Shown here: one piece after another, positions 15,919 through 24,842 of the stretch
Layout of the letters: the number at the start of each line of letters is the position of its first letter
How positions within the stretch are numbered: the first letter of the stretch is position 1
Program-made: the position numbers and the translations under genes
Assembly: GCA_002428485.1 (NCBI GenBank)
Contig: DIWM01000045.1
Span: forward strand, 13,915-50,420
Source: Deltaproteobacteria bacterium UBA6106
GTDB taxonomy: Bacteria; Desulfobacterota; Syntrophorhabdia; Syntrophorhabdales; Syntrophorhabdaceae
Length of the DNA stretch: 36,506 bases
Direction of reading: 5' to 3'
Notes under the pieces: generated by a model
Databases searched by the model: none
Seen by the model: the letters and a program-made list of their open reading frames with translations, nothing else
What the model was told of the DNA's origin: nothing

Positions 15919-18900
15919 TAGTCAAAGACCTCCACCGGTAAAAAAAGCATGTTTCTCAGTATCTCCAGCGTCTTGCTGCCAATGGTGTTCGTGAAGCTGA
16001 CCTTTACCTCAGGGTCATCGATGGGGCCGGAGACATTGCAGGCCATATAGAGGAACCCACCACCTTTTCTTTTCAGTATATTCCGTAAAACAGGTATCTT
16101 GTCTATTGTCCTGTCGAGGGTAACAAGGGGCGCTATCTGCAAGCTGCCGTCTATCTCATTCGAATTAAAATTCAGTTTCCCCTTGCCGGTAACCACCATA
16201 GACGGGCTGTCGATAAGGAAGTTGTCGGTTTGAAAAACACCGTCAGTAACAATGAAGTTGGCGCCCATCTTCTTATAGGCAAGTCCTTCCTTCGCAAAAT
16301 CAACCTTTCCCTTTAAAAGATCGTAGATATTCAATACGCCGAAGGTCTTGGCAAGGAGGTTCCACCGTTTTATCACCCCGTCTCTGCTGTACAGGGTAAC
16401 GTTGCCGTCTGCCTTTGAGATCAGGGATTTTAATGTGTCACCTGTTCCGCTAATGTTCCCGTAGATAAATGCGTTGCCGTCGATCTCTTCGTTTTTTGCA
16501 CCGAAGGATTGCAGAAAGAGTCCGCTTTTGATCCTGCTTAACCTGCCGTTGACGTAAATATGCGGTTTGTCGGCGGACAGATCGGCAATCCCATGTACGT
16601 CGATCTGTCCGCCGAAGGTATTTGCCCTGAGCCTGGCAATGCTAAGTTTTCTATCGCTCAGCACACCGCTTATCTCCAGATCTTCTGCCTTTATGTTTGG
16701 AGTTTCCACGGTCTTTGCCCTGACAGATATATCACCGTTCATCCTGGCCGTAATGCTGTCTTTACGAATCACGGGGATCTTGCCCTCGTATTTTTCCCGG
16801 AAATCGCCGGGATTAAAATGGTCTATATCGACTGACAGGGAAAATTGGGGGGCTTCACGACCCTTTACGCGAAACCTGCCCTTCCGGACCACGGTCTTGC
16901 CGCAGGCAAAGCTGTTCAAGACAATGTCAAAGTCGCCCCCTTTAAAGTCAGAAACAAGATCAATATTTCTTAAGGGCCTCTTCAGCCCGGGCACTCTCAG
17001 AAACCCGTTACGGACCCTTACGTGTCCAACCATATGGGGAAATTTCTGAAGAGGCAGGCTCAGGTCTCGTATGGACATTTTAATTGCTACGTCTCCCCGC
17101 GCTGTCTTCTCATTAAAAAAAAAGAGATGTGCAACCTTTGCGATATTATCGACGTTCAATGCGACATCCATGGATATCTTCCTGCTGCCTTCGAACTTCC
17201 CTTTCAGATCAAGATCGATATTATCAAGAGTATACCGGAGATCGCGAACATCGACGTCCTTCCCTTTCGCAACGACCTCAAAACGCGCTTTATTTGGTAT
17301 GCCCCTTTCCTTCTTCATATAACCGAGAAGCTCAAAGTAAACATCGTCCATGCCCAGACTGCCTCCAACATTCCAGATGCCATCCTCCAAGCGGAGTTTC
17401 ATATCAAGATCCATCAAGCCCGATGTATCAAAGGGTATCTTTATAAAAGGCATCAGGTGTTCTGTGTCCAGGCCGCCTTTTATTAAAAGATCGAGCAATC
17501 CTTTTTTCCATTTCCCTTTGATCGTTATGTTTGTACTGCCCTTGCTTATTATGAGCGGGTCAAAGGTGATCTCATCGTCCACAAACCTGTAGGAACCTGA
17601 CGCTGATACCGAAGCCTTTTTCCAGCGGACATCCGCCTCCCTCAATTGGCCGGCCCCGGAGATCTTGTACCCGGTGCCTTCCTTTCCTGAGACCTCCAGC
17701 GAACCATCGGTCGTCCCATCTGTAAACTGAAGATCGCCGACGCTTAAAAACGACGGTATATCGCGCAGGCTAACGGAGTATTTGCCTTTTGCCGTGATAC
17801 CCCCCTTTGCTATGGTACCGCTAAATTCGTACATCTTGCTGCTTCCTGCGGATCCGCTCACATTGGAGAAGTTCGTCGACTGTTCCCGGAGCGTCAGAAC
17901 GCCTTCAACTCTCCGGAAATCAACCTTCTTATATGTTATTGCGATGTCCTTCATCTCAAGCTCGGCATAGGCAGGCTTTCCTCTCGTCCATGAAAGTTTT
18001 TGGATTTTTGCCCTGCCGCTGTGTACAAGGTCCCATAGATCGGTCCCTATGGCTTCCGAACCGATATTCTCCTTGAAGGTCTCGATGCTGAGGAAACCCG
18101 ATGAAAGAGCGACTTCATTGATATCGTAGCGTTCAAACCTGAGGGCAACCTCGAAAGGCACGCCTCTGTAAATGACGTTCTCCGTTTTGATCTCTATCAC
18201 ATTCCCCGCGACAGTCGCCGACACGTCCCCTTTCAGTTCCTGTACATAAACCGGTTTCTTCAGGTATTGCTCGTATAGCTCGAAATCTTTGACAACGAAC
18301 TGCCCGTTCAATTCCAATCTTTTGTTCTGAATGGTGAAGGCCCCGCTTCCGTCGACCTTGCCTTTTGGGTTACCGTCAAGCTTCGCAAGGTCAAACTCGT
18401 GGGCACTCACCGTGCCCTTGATATCAAACTGTTTTGATCTGTATGTCCCTTCGCCTGAGATATTTATCCTGTTAAAATAATCGCTGGGCCCAATATCAGC
18501 CTTGAAGGTAAAGGGTTTCCCGATGTTCAACTTCTCTATGACGATCTCGGAGACAGAGAACGTCTGCTTGTTATAGGCCACCTTGCCGTTTCTTACTTCG
18601 AGCAGCTCAGCAGGAAACGGCACAAACCCCTTCCCCACTTTCGATCCGGAGATCTTTACATCGAAATCAGATATTGCCACGGACTTAAAATAGATGCCTT
18701 GCATTGCATCCATAGAGATCTTCCAGTCCTTGATGCTTCCTTCTATTCCGCCTTTGATATGAATATTCTGAAGATAAAGACTGATAATGCCCTTCTGGTA
18801 CCCGAGCCGCGCTTCAGCGACATGAGCCGTGCCGTTCAGGATCCTTCCCAGTGCATAAGCGCTCAGGGAAGGCAGGTTGAACCTGATGAGCAGGAAGGCG

Positions 18901-18950
18901 GCGATGCACAGAAAAACAAGTATGGAAATGATGTACGCAGCCTTTTTCAT
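15918..18950 (-). CDS. Large AsmA-like (YhdP/TamB-related) envelope protein
   Basis: A 1010-residue protein with an N-terminal signal anchor (AAYIISILVFLCIAAFLLI, about residues 4-22) and a long periplasmic part rich in beta-strand, of the kind that forms bridge-like lipid-transport proteins. Typical AsmA-family turns recur, such as VxGKGxxxF, and the C-terminal segment (about 860-1000: GKVDFAKEGLAYKKMGANF, LIDSPSMVVTGKGKLNF) is the AsmA-like C-terminal domain. Its role is probably phospholipid movement toward, or homeostasis of, the outer membrane; this is inferred from family. The start is an ATGA overlap with comF. It is the largest gene in the operon. Confidence 0.87.
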   Translation of the reverse strand: MKKAAYIISILVFLCIAAFLLIRFNLPSLSAYALGRILNGTAHVAEARLGYQKGIISLYLQNIHIKGGIEGSIKDWKISMDAMQGIYFKSVAISDFDVKISGSKVGKGFVPFPAELLEVRNGKVAYNKQTFSVSEIVIEKLNIGKPFTFKADIGPSDYFNRINISGEGTYRSKQFDIKGTVSAHEFDLAKLDGNPKGKVDGSGAFTIQNKRLELNGQFVVKDFELYEQYLKKPVYVQELKGDVSATVAGNVIEIKTENVIYRGVPFEVALRFERYDINEVALSSGFLSIETFKENIGSEAIGTDLWDLVHSGRAKIQKLSWTRGKPAYAELEMKDIAITYKKVDFRRVEGVLTLREQSTNFSNVSGSAGSSKMYEFSGTIAKGGITAKGKYSVSLRDIPSFLSVGDLQFTDGTTDGSLEVSGKEGTGYKISGAGQLREADVRWKKASVSASGSYRFVDDEITFDPLIISKGSTNITIKGKWKKGLLDLLIKGGLDTEHLMPFIKIPFDTSGLMDLDMKLRLEDGIWNVGGSLGMDDVYFELLGYMKKERGIPNKARFEVVAKGKDVDVRDLRYTLDNIDLDLKGKFEGSRKISMDVALNVDNIAKVAHLFFFNEKTARGDVAIKMSIRDLSLPLQKFPHMVGHVRVRNGFLRVPGLKRPLRNIDLVSDFKGGDFDIVLNSFACGKTVVRKGRFRVKGREAPQFSLSVDIDHFNPGDFREKYEGKIPVIRKDSITARMNGDISVRAKTVETPNIKAEDLEISGVLSDRKLSIARLRANTFGGQIDVHGIADLSADKPHIYVNGRLSRIKSGLFLQSFGAKNEEIDGNAFIYGNISGTGDTLKSLISKADGNVTLYSRDGVIKRWNLLAKTFGVLNIYDLLKGKVDFAKEGLAYKKMGANFIVTDGVFQTDNFLIDSPSMVVTGKGKLNFNSNEIDGSLQIAPLVTLDRTIDKIPVLRNILKRKGGGFLYMACNVSGPIDDPEVKVSFTNTIGSKTLEILRNMLFLPVEVFD

Positions 18951-19672
18951 GAAGGTGTCCGCGCGAGAGCAAAAAACTGGATTTCCCCGGCATGCGACCG
19001 CGATAGCGTCACCGCTGCTTCATGTGCGGTATATCCGGTCGTGAAGAGATCGTCGACGAGAAGTATCCTTTTGCCCTTGATCCTCTCTCTATGCTGTATT
19101 GCAAAGACCCCCTTAACATTCTTGCTTCGCTCTTCCCTGGTAAGGGAGTACTGGTCCTTAGTGTTTTTTGTCTTCAGCAGCACGGCGTGCTCTATCTCTC
19201 TGCCCGTTATTTTAGCGATCTCTTCGGCAATGATGAACGATTGGTTAAACCCTCTCTCTTTCAATCTTTTCCCGGTAACAGGGACAGGGACAATGCAATC
19301 AAACGTATCGGCAAAGGAGAGGATCTTTTCCTTTGATAAAAAGACCAGGCTCCTTCCGATGTCCTTTCTGCCGTTAAATTTAAAGGCGTGCATGGCGCTC
19401 CTCAGCCTTCCTTCGAAATAAAAACCATAATGACCTTTCCGGAACCCCCTTTTTTCCTCAAGGCACCCGCCGCAGACAATGTTCTTGCCGACCCACCTTC
19501 CACAGATTGGACATGATGATGCTTCATCGACAACCCTGAAAGACCCGATGCAATCCTTGCAGAGAGCGCATCCGCGGTCGCCACATCCTCCACAGCGCAA
19601 GGGGTAGAAAATATCCAGTATAGTTTTTAAGAGATTATGCACCGTATTTGTCAGGCCTGATTGCGTGCACAA
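18947..19672 (-). CDS. ComF-family phosphoribosyltransferase-like protein
   Basis: A 241-residue ComF protein. Two N-terminal zinc-type cysteine groups (CGGCGDRGCALCKDC and CPICGRW...CGGC) precede a type I phosphoribosyltransferase domain whose PRPP-binding loop reads LLVDDLFTTGYT. ComF proteins take part in DNA uptake during natural transformation; the enzymatic reaction is unknown. No other competence gene is present in the window. The start is uncertain: TTG 19672 has no clear ribosome site, and a GTG ten codons later (19642) is an alternative. The end overlaps the AsmA-like gene by four bases. Confidence 0.92.
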   Translation of the reverse strand: MCTQSGLTNTVHNLLKTILDIFYPLRCGGCGDRGCALCKDCIGSFRVVDEASSCPICGRWVGKNIVCGGCLEEKRGFRKGHYGFYFEGRLRSAMHAFKFNGRKDIGRSLVFLSKEKILSFADTFDCIVPVPVTGKRLKERGFNQSFIIAEEIAKITGREIEHAVLLKTKNTKDQYSLTREERSKNVKGVFAIQHRERIKGKRILLVDDLFTTGYTAHEAAVTLSRSHAGEIQFFALARTPS

Positions 19673-19714
19673 GGGCGTTAGTGCGAACAGGCTTCAGGCA
19701 CAAATCATCGATCA

Positions 19715-21082
19715 TCAATAACCTGCCCGCGTCCAGTCTTCCCGTTCATACAGCGTTCTTAACTCTTCCGAGTCTGTATGCATAAACTCTTCTTTTTTCA
19801 CATTGATCGTGTTCCAGCTATAGCAGCTTTCGCAGAAGTCTGCCCACTCTTCCTTTATCGCCTGGCATTTTGTACAGATGAAAGGTATATAAGCCTGTTC
19901 TATCGGGAAGGCGCTCCTGAATTCTTCTACGGCGTTTTCCATTTCCCCCCTGTGTATGTATGCCTCGGCCATAGCCCTGTGCAGCCCTTTGAAATCCTCT
20001 CCCTCGGCAATCAATGCATCAAGGGTATCGATTGCCTCATCGATCATTTCAAGCCTGAGGCACAGCCTCGCATAGAGAAAGGATGTAAGGTGGTTTTTTG
20101 GCGATATATCGAGGATCCTCGTGTATATCTTCAATATAACCTCCGGGTTTCCACGGTCAATATAGAGGTCTTCCATCCTGAGGAGAAAGATGATATGGCC
20201 GGTCTTCGAGTATCCCCTGCCGTAGACCCTGCCGGCCTCGTTCAACTTGTCTTTTCTTTTATATACCTCGGCGAGGAGAATGTATGCGGGAATAAATCTC
20301 TTGTCGTCGCCGATGATGTCTTTCAGCTCATCGATGACCTTGTCTTCGTTTGCCTCAAACTTCTTATGATACAGTTCATAGACCCGCTCATACCGTATCC
20401 CTACGAACCTTCTGTTCTCCTCTTCTGTCTTGATAAATTTCCCTATCCTCTTTTCAAGTTCATACGCCTCATTCCAATCTTTCTTCCATATATAAAAATC
20501 GCGCAGCATCGCCAGGGCTTCCAGGTTCGATTCGTTCAGGTTCAGGACATCCTTGAGGACGGCCTCTGTTTTTTGAAAATCCTTCATTGCCCTGAATACC
20601 TTCACCTTTTTCAGCAAGACAGTTTCCCTCTTGCCAAGGTTCTCCTCGGCATCGTTAAGGGTCTCCAGGGCTTTCCCGTACTCCTCCATGGAGGTATACA
20701 TATCGGCAAGCACAATGGAGGGCTCCTCTATGTCGGGAAACCTGCGGATGATGCGGTCAAGGCTCTCGATCGCCTTCTCCCTGTCCCCCTTCAGGTCATA
20801 GGATTTCGCCTTTTCGAGGGCCTCCCTGAACTCTTCAGTCTTCTTCTCTTTTCTTCCTGTTCTCCAGCTTATAACGGCATTTTTCATGTCGTGGAAAAAG
20901 CTGACGATGATGGAAAAGATGACCCCGAGGACGAAGGCAACAACGACAAAGTCAGCCACGGACATCTCAAAAAACCTTCCGCCTCCGTAATAAAGCTTAA
21001 CGTTCTCCGAATTTAAATTAGAGATATAGAGATAAAAAAGGAGAAATACGAAAAAGAGGAAGAAAAAAATCTTGTATCTCAT
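19715..21082 (-). CDS. LapA-LapB fusion: membrane TPR protein with rubredoxin-like C-terminus
   Basis: A 455-residue inner-membrane protein. Residues 1-80 hold two hydrophobic segments around NSENVKLYYGG and VADFVVVAFVLGVIFSIIV, resembling LapA (DUF1049). A stretch of TPR repeats follows (about 85-400), then FICTKC...FCESCYSW near residue 410, the rubredoxin-like metal site of LapB. In E. coli LapA and LapB are separate neighbours, and LapB guides LpxC to FtsH to limit lipopolysaccharide synthesis. Here both appear in one chain, so the same role is inferred. ATG 21082 lies four bases after the dksA-type stop and begins directly at the first helix; a longer frame to 21199 would overlap that gene and adds no recognisable sequence. 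Confidence 0.85.
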   Translation of the reverse strand: MRYKIFFFLFFVFLLFYLYISNLNSENVKLYYGGGRFFEMSVADFVVVAFVLGVIFSIIVSFFHDMKNAVISWRTGRKEKKTEEFREALEKAKSYDLKGDREKAIESLDRIIRRFPDIEEPSIVLADMYTSMEEYGKALETLNDAEENLGKRETVLLKKVKVFRAMKDFQKTEAVLKDVLNLNESNLEALAMLRDFYIWKKDWNEAYELEKRIGKFIKTEEENRRFVGIRYERVYELYHKKFEANEDKVIDELKDIIGDDKRFIPAYILLAEVYKRKDKLNEAGRVYGRGYSKTGHIIFLLRMEDLYIDRGNPEVILKIYTRILDISPKNHLTSFLYARLCLRLEMIDEAIDTLDALIAEGEDFKGLHRAMAEAYIHRGEMENAVEEFRSAFPIEQAYIPFICTKCQAIKEEWADFCESCYSWNTINVKKEEFMHTDSEELRTLYEREDWTRAGY

Positions 21083-21086
21083 TCTG

Positions 21087-21440
21087 TTAGATTCCCTTCT
21101 CTTCCATTGATCGCTTACATGTAATACAATACCGTGCAACGGGGTTTGCTTCAAGTCTTTTTTCGCTGATCTTTTCTTCACATTCTTCACAAATGCCATA
21201 GGTCCCTTTTACTATCTTATCGAGGGCGCTGTCTATATCCTTCAACAGCTTGAGGTCGTTGTCGCTGATGCTCATCAGTATGTCCGCATTATAAGAGTTG
21301 CTTGCCGCATCGGCCATATCCTGGATGCCGTCCGTGCCAAGGTTGTAGGAATCTTCCTTCAGTTTTTTTGCCTTGCTTAGGATCGACTCTCTCATTTTCA
21401 GCAGTCTCTTCTTGTAATGCTCACGTTCTTGTTTTTTCAT
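21087..21440 (-). CDS. DksA/TraR-family zinc-finger protein
   Basis: A 117-residue regulator with an N-terminal coiled-coil (about residues 1-80) and a four-cysteine finger, CEEC...CITC (about 85-106). DksA proteins bind the RNA polymerase secondary channel and modulate promoters of rRNA and ribosomal-protein genes together with ppGpp. Its length and the intact second Cys pair fit the deltaproteobacterial DksA-like group, although the acidic tip pair of E. coli DksA (DxxDxA) is only partly matched (DIDSALD). It overlaps rsfS by 20 bases. Its place in an operon with ribosomal proteins, ObgE and RsfS fits growth-rate control. Confidence 0.9.
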   Translation of the reverse strand: MKKQEREHYKKRLLKMRESILSKAKKLKEDSYNLGTDGIQDMADAASNSYNADILMSISDNDLKLLKDIDSALDKIVKGTYGICEECEEKISEKRLEANPVARYCITCKRSMEEKGI

Positions 21441-21807
21441 TCTCCACCTCTAAATCCTTATTTTCTTTGTTTAATCTATATCTCTCCGCCTCGATCCACA
21501 GACTTTCGAGATCGTATAATTCGCGAAGATTCTCGAGAAATACATGGACGATAACATTCTGATAATCGATTACCGCCCAGCGCCCCTCGTAATACCCCTC
21601 AATTGTGTGGGGCCTTATGCCCTCCTCTTTCATGCCCTTCGTTACGGAATCCACAATGGTCTTTATGTGCCGTTCGCTTGTTCCGCTTGCAAGGACAAAG
21701 TAATCCGTAATATCGGTGAGCCCGCTCAGTTTGAGAACCAGGATGTCTTTTGCCTTTTTTTCATCTGCAAGCCTGGCGCATGCGGTCACTGTATCAATGG
21801 TTTCCAA
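21421..21807 (-). CDS. rsfS: Ribosomal silencing factor RsfS
   Basis: A 128-residue member of the RsfS/Iojap family, which binds L14 on the large subunit and blocks subunit joining in starvation. Conserved features include the LSGLTDITDYFVLASGTSERH segment, EGYYEGRWAVIDYQNVIVHVF and the ELYDLESLW near the end. The start is TTG 21807, overlapping nadD by 14 bases; no ATG is available and the sequence from here aligns with the family. The nadD-rsfS order is widely conserved. Confidence 0.94.
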   Translation of the reverse strand: METIDTVTACARLADEKKAKDILVLKLSGLTDITDYFVLASGTSERHIKTIVDSVTKGMKEEGIRPHTIEGYYEGRWAVIDYQNVIVHVFLENLRELYDLESLWIEAERYRLNKENKDLEVENEKTRT

Positions 21808-22444
21808 ATTGCGCCCCGTATAACCTCCTTTGACAGATATACCTCTCCACCGAACCGGGGACGAGGTATCTTACTGACCTTCCGCTTTTCAGCAGTTTCT
21901 TTATCTTTGTGGAAGAGACATCAAGCTGCGTTATCTCATGAAGATATATTCTCCTGCCGGAGGCGTGCTCAAGGGTAACCTCATCAAGAACCCTCACATC
22001 GCCCCGCACGTCATCAGGCAGCATGTCAATGAGAGGGGATTGTTTATGAGCCGGCCTCGTCATGACAATAAAATGCGTATGGGAGAATAATTCCCTGTAG
22101 GCATGCCAGGTATGTATATCCGAAAAGGCGTCAATGCCGATCAGGAAATATACCTCCCCGAACCGTTTCTCAAAAACCTTCAACGTATCGAGCGTATATG
22201 AGATCCCTCCCCTTTGGATCTCAATCTCCGATGTCCGGAAAAACCTGTTGCCCCTCGTTCCTGCCTTCAGCATGTGGAGCCTGTCGTCAGCGCCGGTAAT
22301 CCGGCAGTTTCTTTTGTGAGGGGGAACAAAGACAGGGACAAAAACAATTCTTTCAAGGGAAAATACTTCGCGGATCTCCTCCGCAACCCTCAGGTGGCCA
22401 ATGTGAACAGGATCAAATGTCCCTCCGAAAATTCCGATCTTCAT
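21794..22444 (-). CDS. nadD: Nicotinate-nucleotide adenylyltransferase NadD
   Basis: A 216-residue enzyme that joins nicotinate mononucleotide and ATP to form nicotinic acid adenine dinucleotide, the penultimate step of NAD synthesis. The nucleotidyltransferase motif GGTFDPVHIGHL is at the N-terminus and the second motif reads DVSSTKIK near the C-terminus. The central IGIDAFSDIHTWHAY matches the family. ATG 22444 shares a base with the proA stop (TGATG); an in-frame GTG lies one codon upstream. Confidence 0.96.
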   Translation of the reverse strand: MKIGIFGGTFDPVHIGHLRVAEEIREVFSLERIVFVPVFVPPHKRNCRITGADDRLHMLKAGTRGNRFFRTSEIEIQRGGISYTLDTLKVFEKRFGEVYFLIGIDAFSDIHTWHAYRELFSHTHFIVMTRPAHKQSPLIDMLPDDVRGDVRVLDEVTLEHASGRRIYLHEITQLDVSSTKIKKLLKSGRSVRYLVPGSVERYICQRRLYGAQFGNH

Positions 22445-23688
22445 CACGTCCTCAACTGTCCGTCGCCGAATGCGATAAATTTTGTCACTGTCAGCTCTTC
22501 AAGGCCCATAGGGCCGAAGGCATGAAGCCTCGTGGTGCTGATCCCCATCTCTGCCCCGAGGCCAAGCTGATACCCGTCATTGAGCCTCGTTGATGCATTC
22601 ACCAGCGTTAATGACGAGTTCACCTCACGGACGAACCTCCATGCATTATCATAATTGGCCGTAATAATGGCATCGGTATGTCCGGAGCCATAGTGCCTTA
22701 TGTGGGCGATCGCTTCATCGATGTCCTTTACTATCCGTACAGAAAGTATGAGATCGAGATATTCTTCATACCAGTCAGCCTCTTTGGCCTTCCCGACTGT
22801 CTTCAGTATCCTCGCCGTTTTGTCGCAGCCCCGCAGATGGACCCCATGTTTCCTGAAGATCTTTTCCATACCGGGAAGGAATGTCTTCGCAACCGCCTCA
22901 TGTACGAGGAGCGTCTCCATAGCATTGCATGTCGCAGGCTTCTGCACCTTTGCGTTCAGGCAGATTGTGCAGGCCATCTCCATCGATGCCGACTCGTCGA
23001 CAAAGATGTGGCATACCCCCTTGTAGTGTTTAAGCACGGGGATCCTTGACTGTTCCACGATGCTCCGTATGAGCGCCTCACCGCCCCTCGGTATAATGAG
23101 GTCTATGTAGTCGTCCATCGTCAGGAGTTCATATATATACGATCTGTCGGCGGTATCTATGAACTGGGCCACATCATCCGGGAGGCCCGAGCCCCGGAGC
23201 GCCCTGAGGATCAGACGATAAAGGGCGAGGTTTGAATGGAACGCCTCCGAGCCGCCTTTGAGGATAACGCAGTTGCCGCTTTTCATGCAGAGCGAAAAGG
23301 TTTCGATCGTAACGTTCGGCCTCGACTCATAGATGATCAGGATGACGCCTATGGGTATCCGCATCCTCCCCACGGTCATCCCGTTGGGGCGCTTCCATAC
23401 CTTCACTATCTCACCAACCGGGTCAGGGAGCGCCACAACATCCCGGATGCTGCCCTGCATCTCACGGATCACCTTGTCATCGATCTTCAACCGGTCTATA
23501 AGGCTCTTTGAGAGGCCCGCCTTCTTCGCCTCTTCGATGTCTTTCCTGTTCTCTTTAAAAAGATAATCCTTTTTTTCCGCGAGGAGTTTCTCAAGCTTCA
23601 GGAGGACCTGGTTCTTGATCTCCGTTGATGCGTGCGCAAGGATATCCGAGGCCTTTTTTGCCTTCTCCGCCCGTTCTTTTGCCGTCAT
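22444..23688 (-). CDS. proA: Gamma-glutamyl phosphate reductase ProA
   Basis: A 414-residue NADPH-dependent aldehyde dehydrogenase-superfamily enzyme and the second step of proline synthesis. The catalytic cysteine is in KPATCNAMETLL. IPIGVILIIYESRPNVT, CVILKGGSEAFHSN and the C-terminal LNDGYQLGLGAEMGISTTRLHAFGPMG region are typical; this is the usual full length. ATGA overlap with proB makes a coupled pair that delivers the unstable glutamyl phosphate to the next enzyme. Confidence 0.97.
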   Translation of the reverse strand: MTAKERAEKAKKASDILAHASTEIKNQVLLKLEKLLAEKKDYLFKENRKDIEEAKKAGLSKSLIDRLKIDDKVIREMQGSIRDVVALPDPVGEIVKVWKRPNGMTVGRMRIPIGVILIIYESRPNVTIETFSLCMKSGNCVILKGGSEAFHSNLALYRLILRALRGSGLPDDVAQFIDTADRSYIYELLTMDDYIDLIIPRGGEALIRSIVEQSRIPVLKHYKGVCHIFVDESASMEMACTICLNAKVQKPATCNAMETLLVHEAVAKTFLPGMEKIFRKHGVHLRGCDKTARILKTVGKAKEADWYEEYLDLILSVRIVKDIDEAIAHIRHYGSGHTDAIITANYDNAWRFVREVNSSLTLVNASTRLNDGYQLGLGAEMGISTTRLHAFGPMGLEELTVTKFIAFGDGQLRT

Positions 23689-24842
23689 AAGACCACCATA
23701 TTGTCCCTGTGAATTACTTCTTCCGTGTATTTATATCCGAGCTTCTTCTCTATATCAATACTTTTCAGACCCTTGATCTGCTCCACGTCGGAAGAGGAAT
23801 AATTCGTTATCCCTTTGGCAATGACCTTACCGCTCGTGTTTTTTACCTCTACGCACTCCCCGCTTGAGAAATGGCCTTCTGCCTTTATTATCCCCGACGG
23901 CAAAAGGCTCTTACAGCTGCCCACGACAGCCCGCTCGGCCCCTTCATCGATCAGCACCGTGCCCCTTACCTTAAAGGCAAACGCCGTCCACCATTTCCTC
24001 CGCGCAAGCTTCCTCCCGGGAAGAAAAAGGGTGCCGATGTCTTCGCCATTAACAACCCTGACGACAACGTTCTCTCTGTCGCCCGGGACCACCCTTGTGG
24101 CAATGCCGTAATAGCCGGCCTTCCTGGCAGCCTCAAGCTTGCTTACCATTCCGCCTATGCTTTTCTCGCTTTGCGTCCCTGCCGCTGTCTTTTCTATGTC
24201 CTCGTCCACCTTCTTCACTACCCGTATCATCCGGGCGTCAGGGTACCTGTTCGGGTCCCTTTCAAATAGCCCTTCCACATCGGAGAGAAGGAGGAGGAGG
24301 TCAGCGCTCGTTATCTGCGCAATAAGCGCCGACAGGTTGTCGTTGTCCCCGAACCTTATCTCTTTAAAGGAGAGGGCATCGTTTTCATTGATCACCGGCA
24401 CGATATCCATGGAGATTAGCATATCCAGGGTATTCATGAGGTTAAGACACCGGGTCTTGTTCTTGATGTCTTCGTGGGTAAGGAGTATCTGCCCCACATT
24501 CATCTTCTCTTTTTCAAAGGTCTGCATGTACATCTTCATCAGCATAACCTGGCCGATCGATGCAAGGGCCTGCCTCTTTGCCATCTCCTTCGGCTTCTTC
24601 GCAAGATCAAGGGTCTCCATGCCGCAGGCTATCGCTCCGCTCGATACGACGATGACCTCAACGCCGGCATTTTTCACGATCCTTACCTGTTTCGCTATGT
24701 TCCGTATCTTTGCGGGGCTGATCTTCCCCATGCTGTCCACAAGGACCGACGTCCCTATCTTCACGACTACCCTTTTCAAACCGGGGGCATTACACTTTAC
24801 GTTGCCGCCCGTTTTTCCCTTTTGCACTGTTTCCGTCATCAT
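23685..24842 (-). CDS. proB: Glutamate 5-kinase ProB with PUA domain
   Basis: A 385-residue enzyme that phosphorylates glutamate in the first step of proline synthesis. The kinase domain has VVVKIGTSVLV, VSSGAIACGM, NENDALS and FGDNDNLSALIA; a C-terminal PUA domain follows (about residues 285-365, WWTAFAFKVRGTVLIDEGA onward). ATG 24842 overlaps the obgE stop (ATGATG; the second ATG at 24839 is equally possible). A much longer frame to 24983 lies antisense-like within obgE and has no family match in its first 47 residues. Confidence 0.96.
   Translation of the reverse strand: MMTETVQKGKTGGNVKCNAPGLKRVVVKIGTSVLVDSMGKISPAKIRNIAKQVRIVKNAGVEVIVVSSGAIACGMETLDLAKKPKEMAKRQALASIGQVMLMKMYMQTFEKEKMNVGQILLTHEDIKNKTRCLNLMNTLDMLISMDIVPVINENDALSFKEIRFGDNDNLSALIAQITSADLLLLLSDVEGLFERDPNRYPDARMIRVVKKVDEDIEKTAAGTQSEKSIGGMVSKLEAARKAGYYGIATRVVPGDRENVVVRVVNGEDIGTLFLPGRKLARRKWWTAFAFKVRGTVLIDEGAERAVVGSCKSLLPSGIIKAEGHFSSGECVEVKNTSGKVIAKGITNYSSSDVEQIKGLKSIDIEKKLGYKYTEEVIHRDNMVVL

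Noticed and set aside
19778..21016. A 412-codon plus-strand frame
   Set aside because: It lies entirely antisense to the LapA-LapB gene, which has clear TPR and cysteine motifs; it is a frame shadow despite its length.
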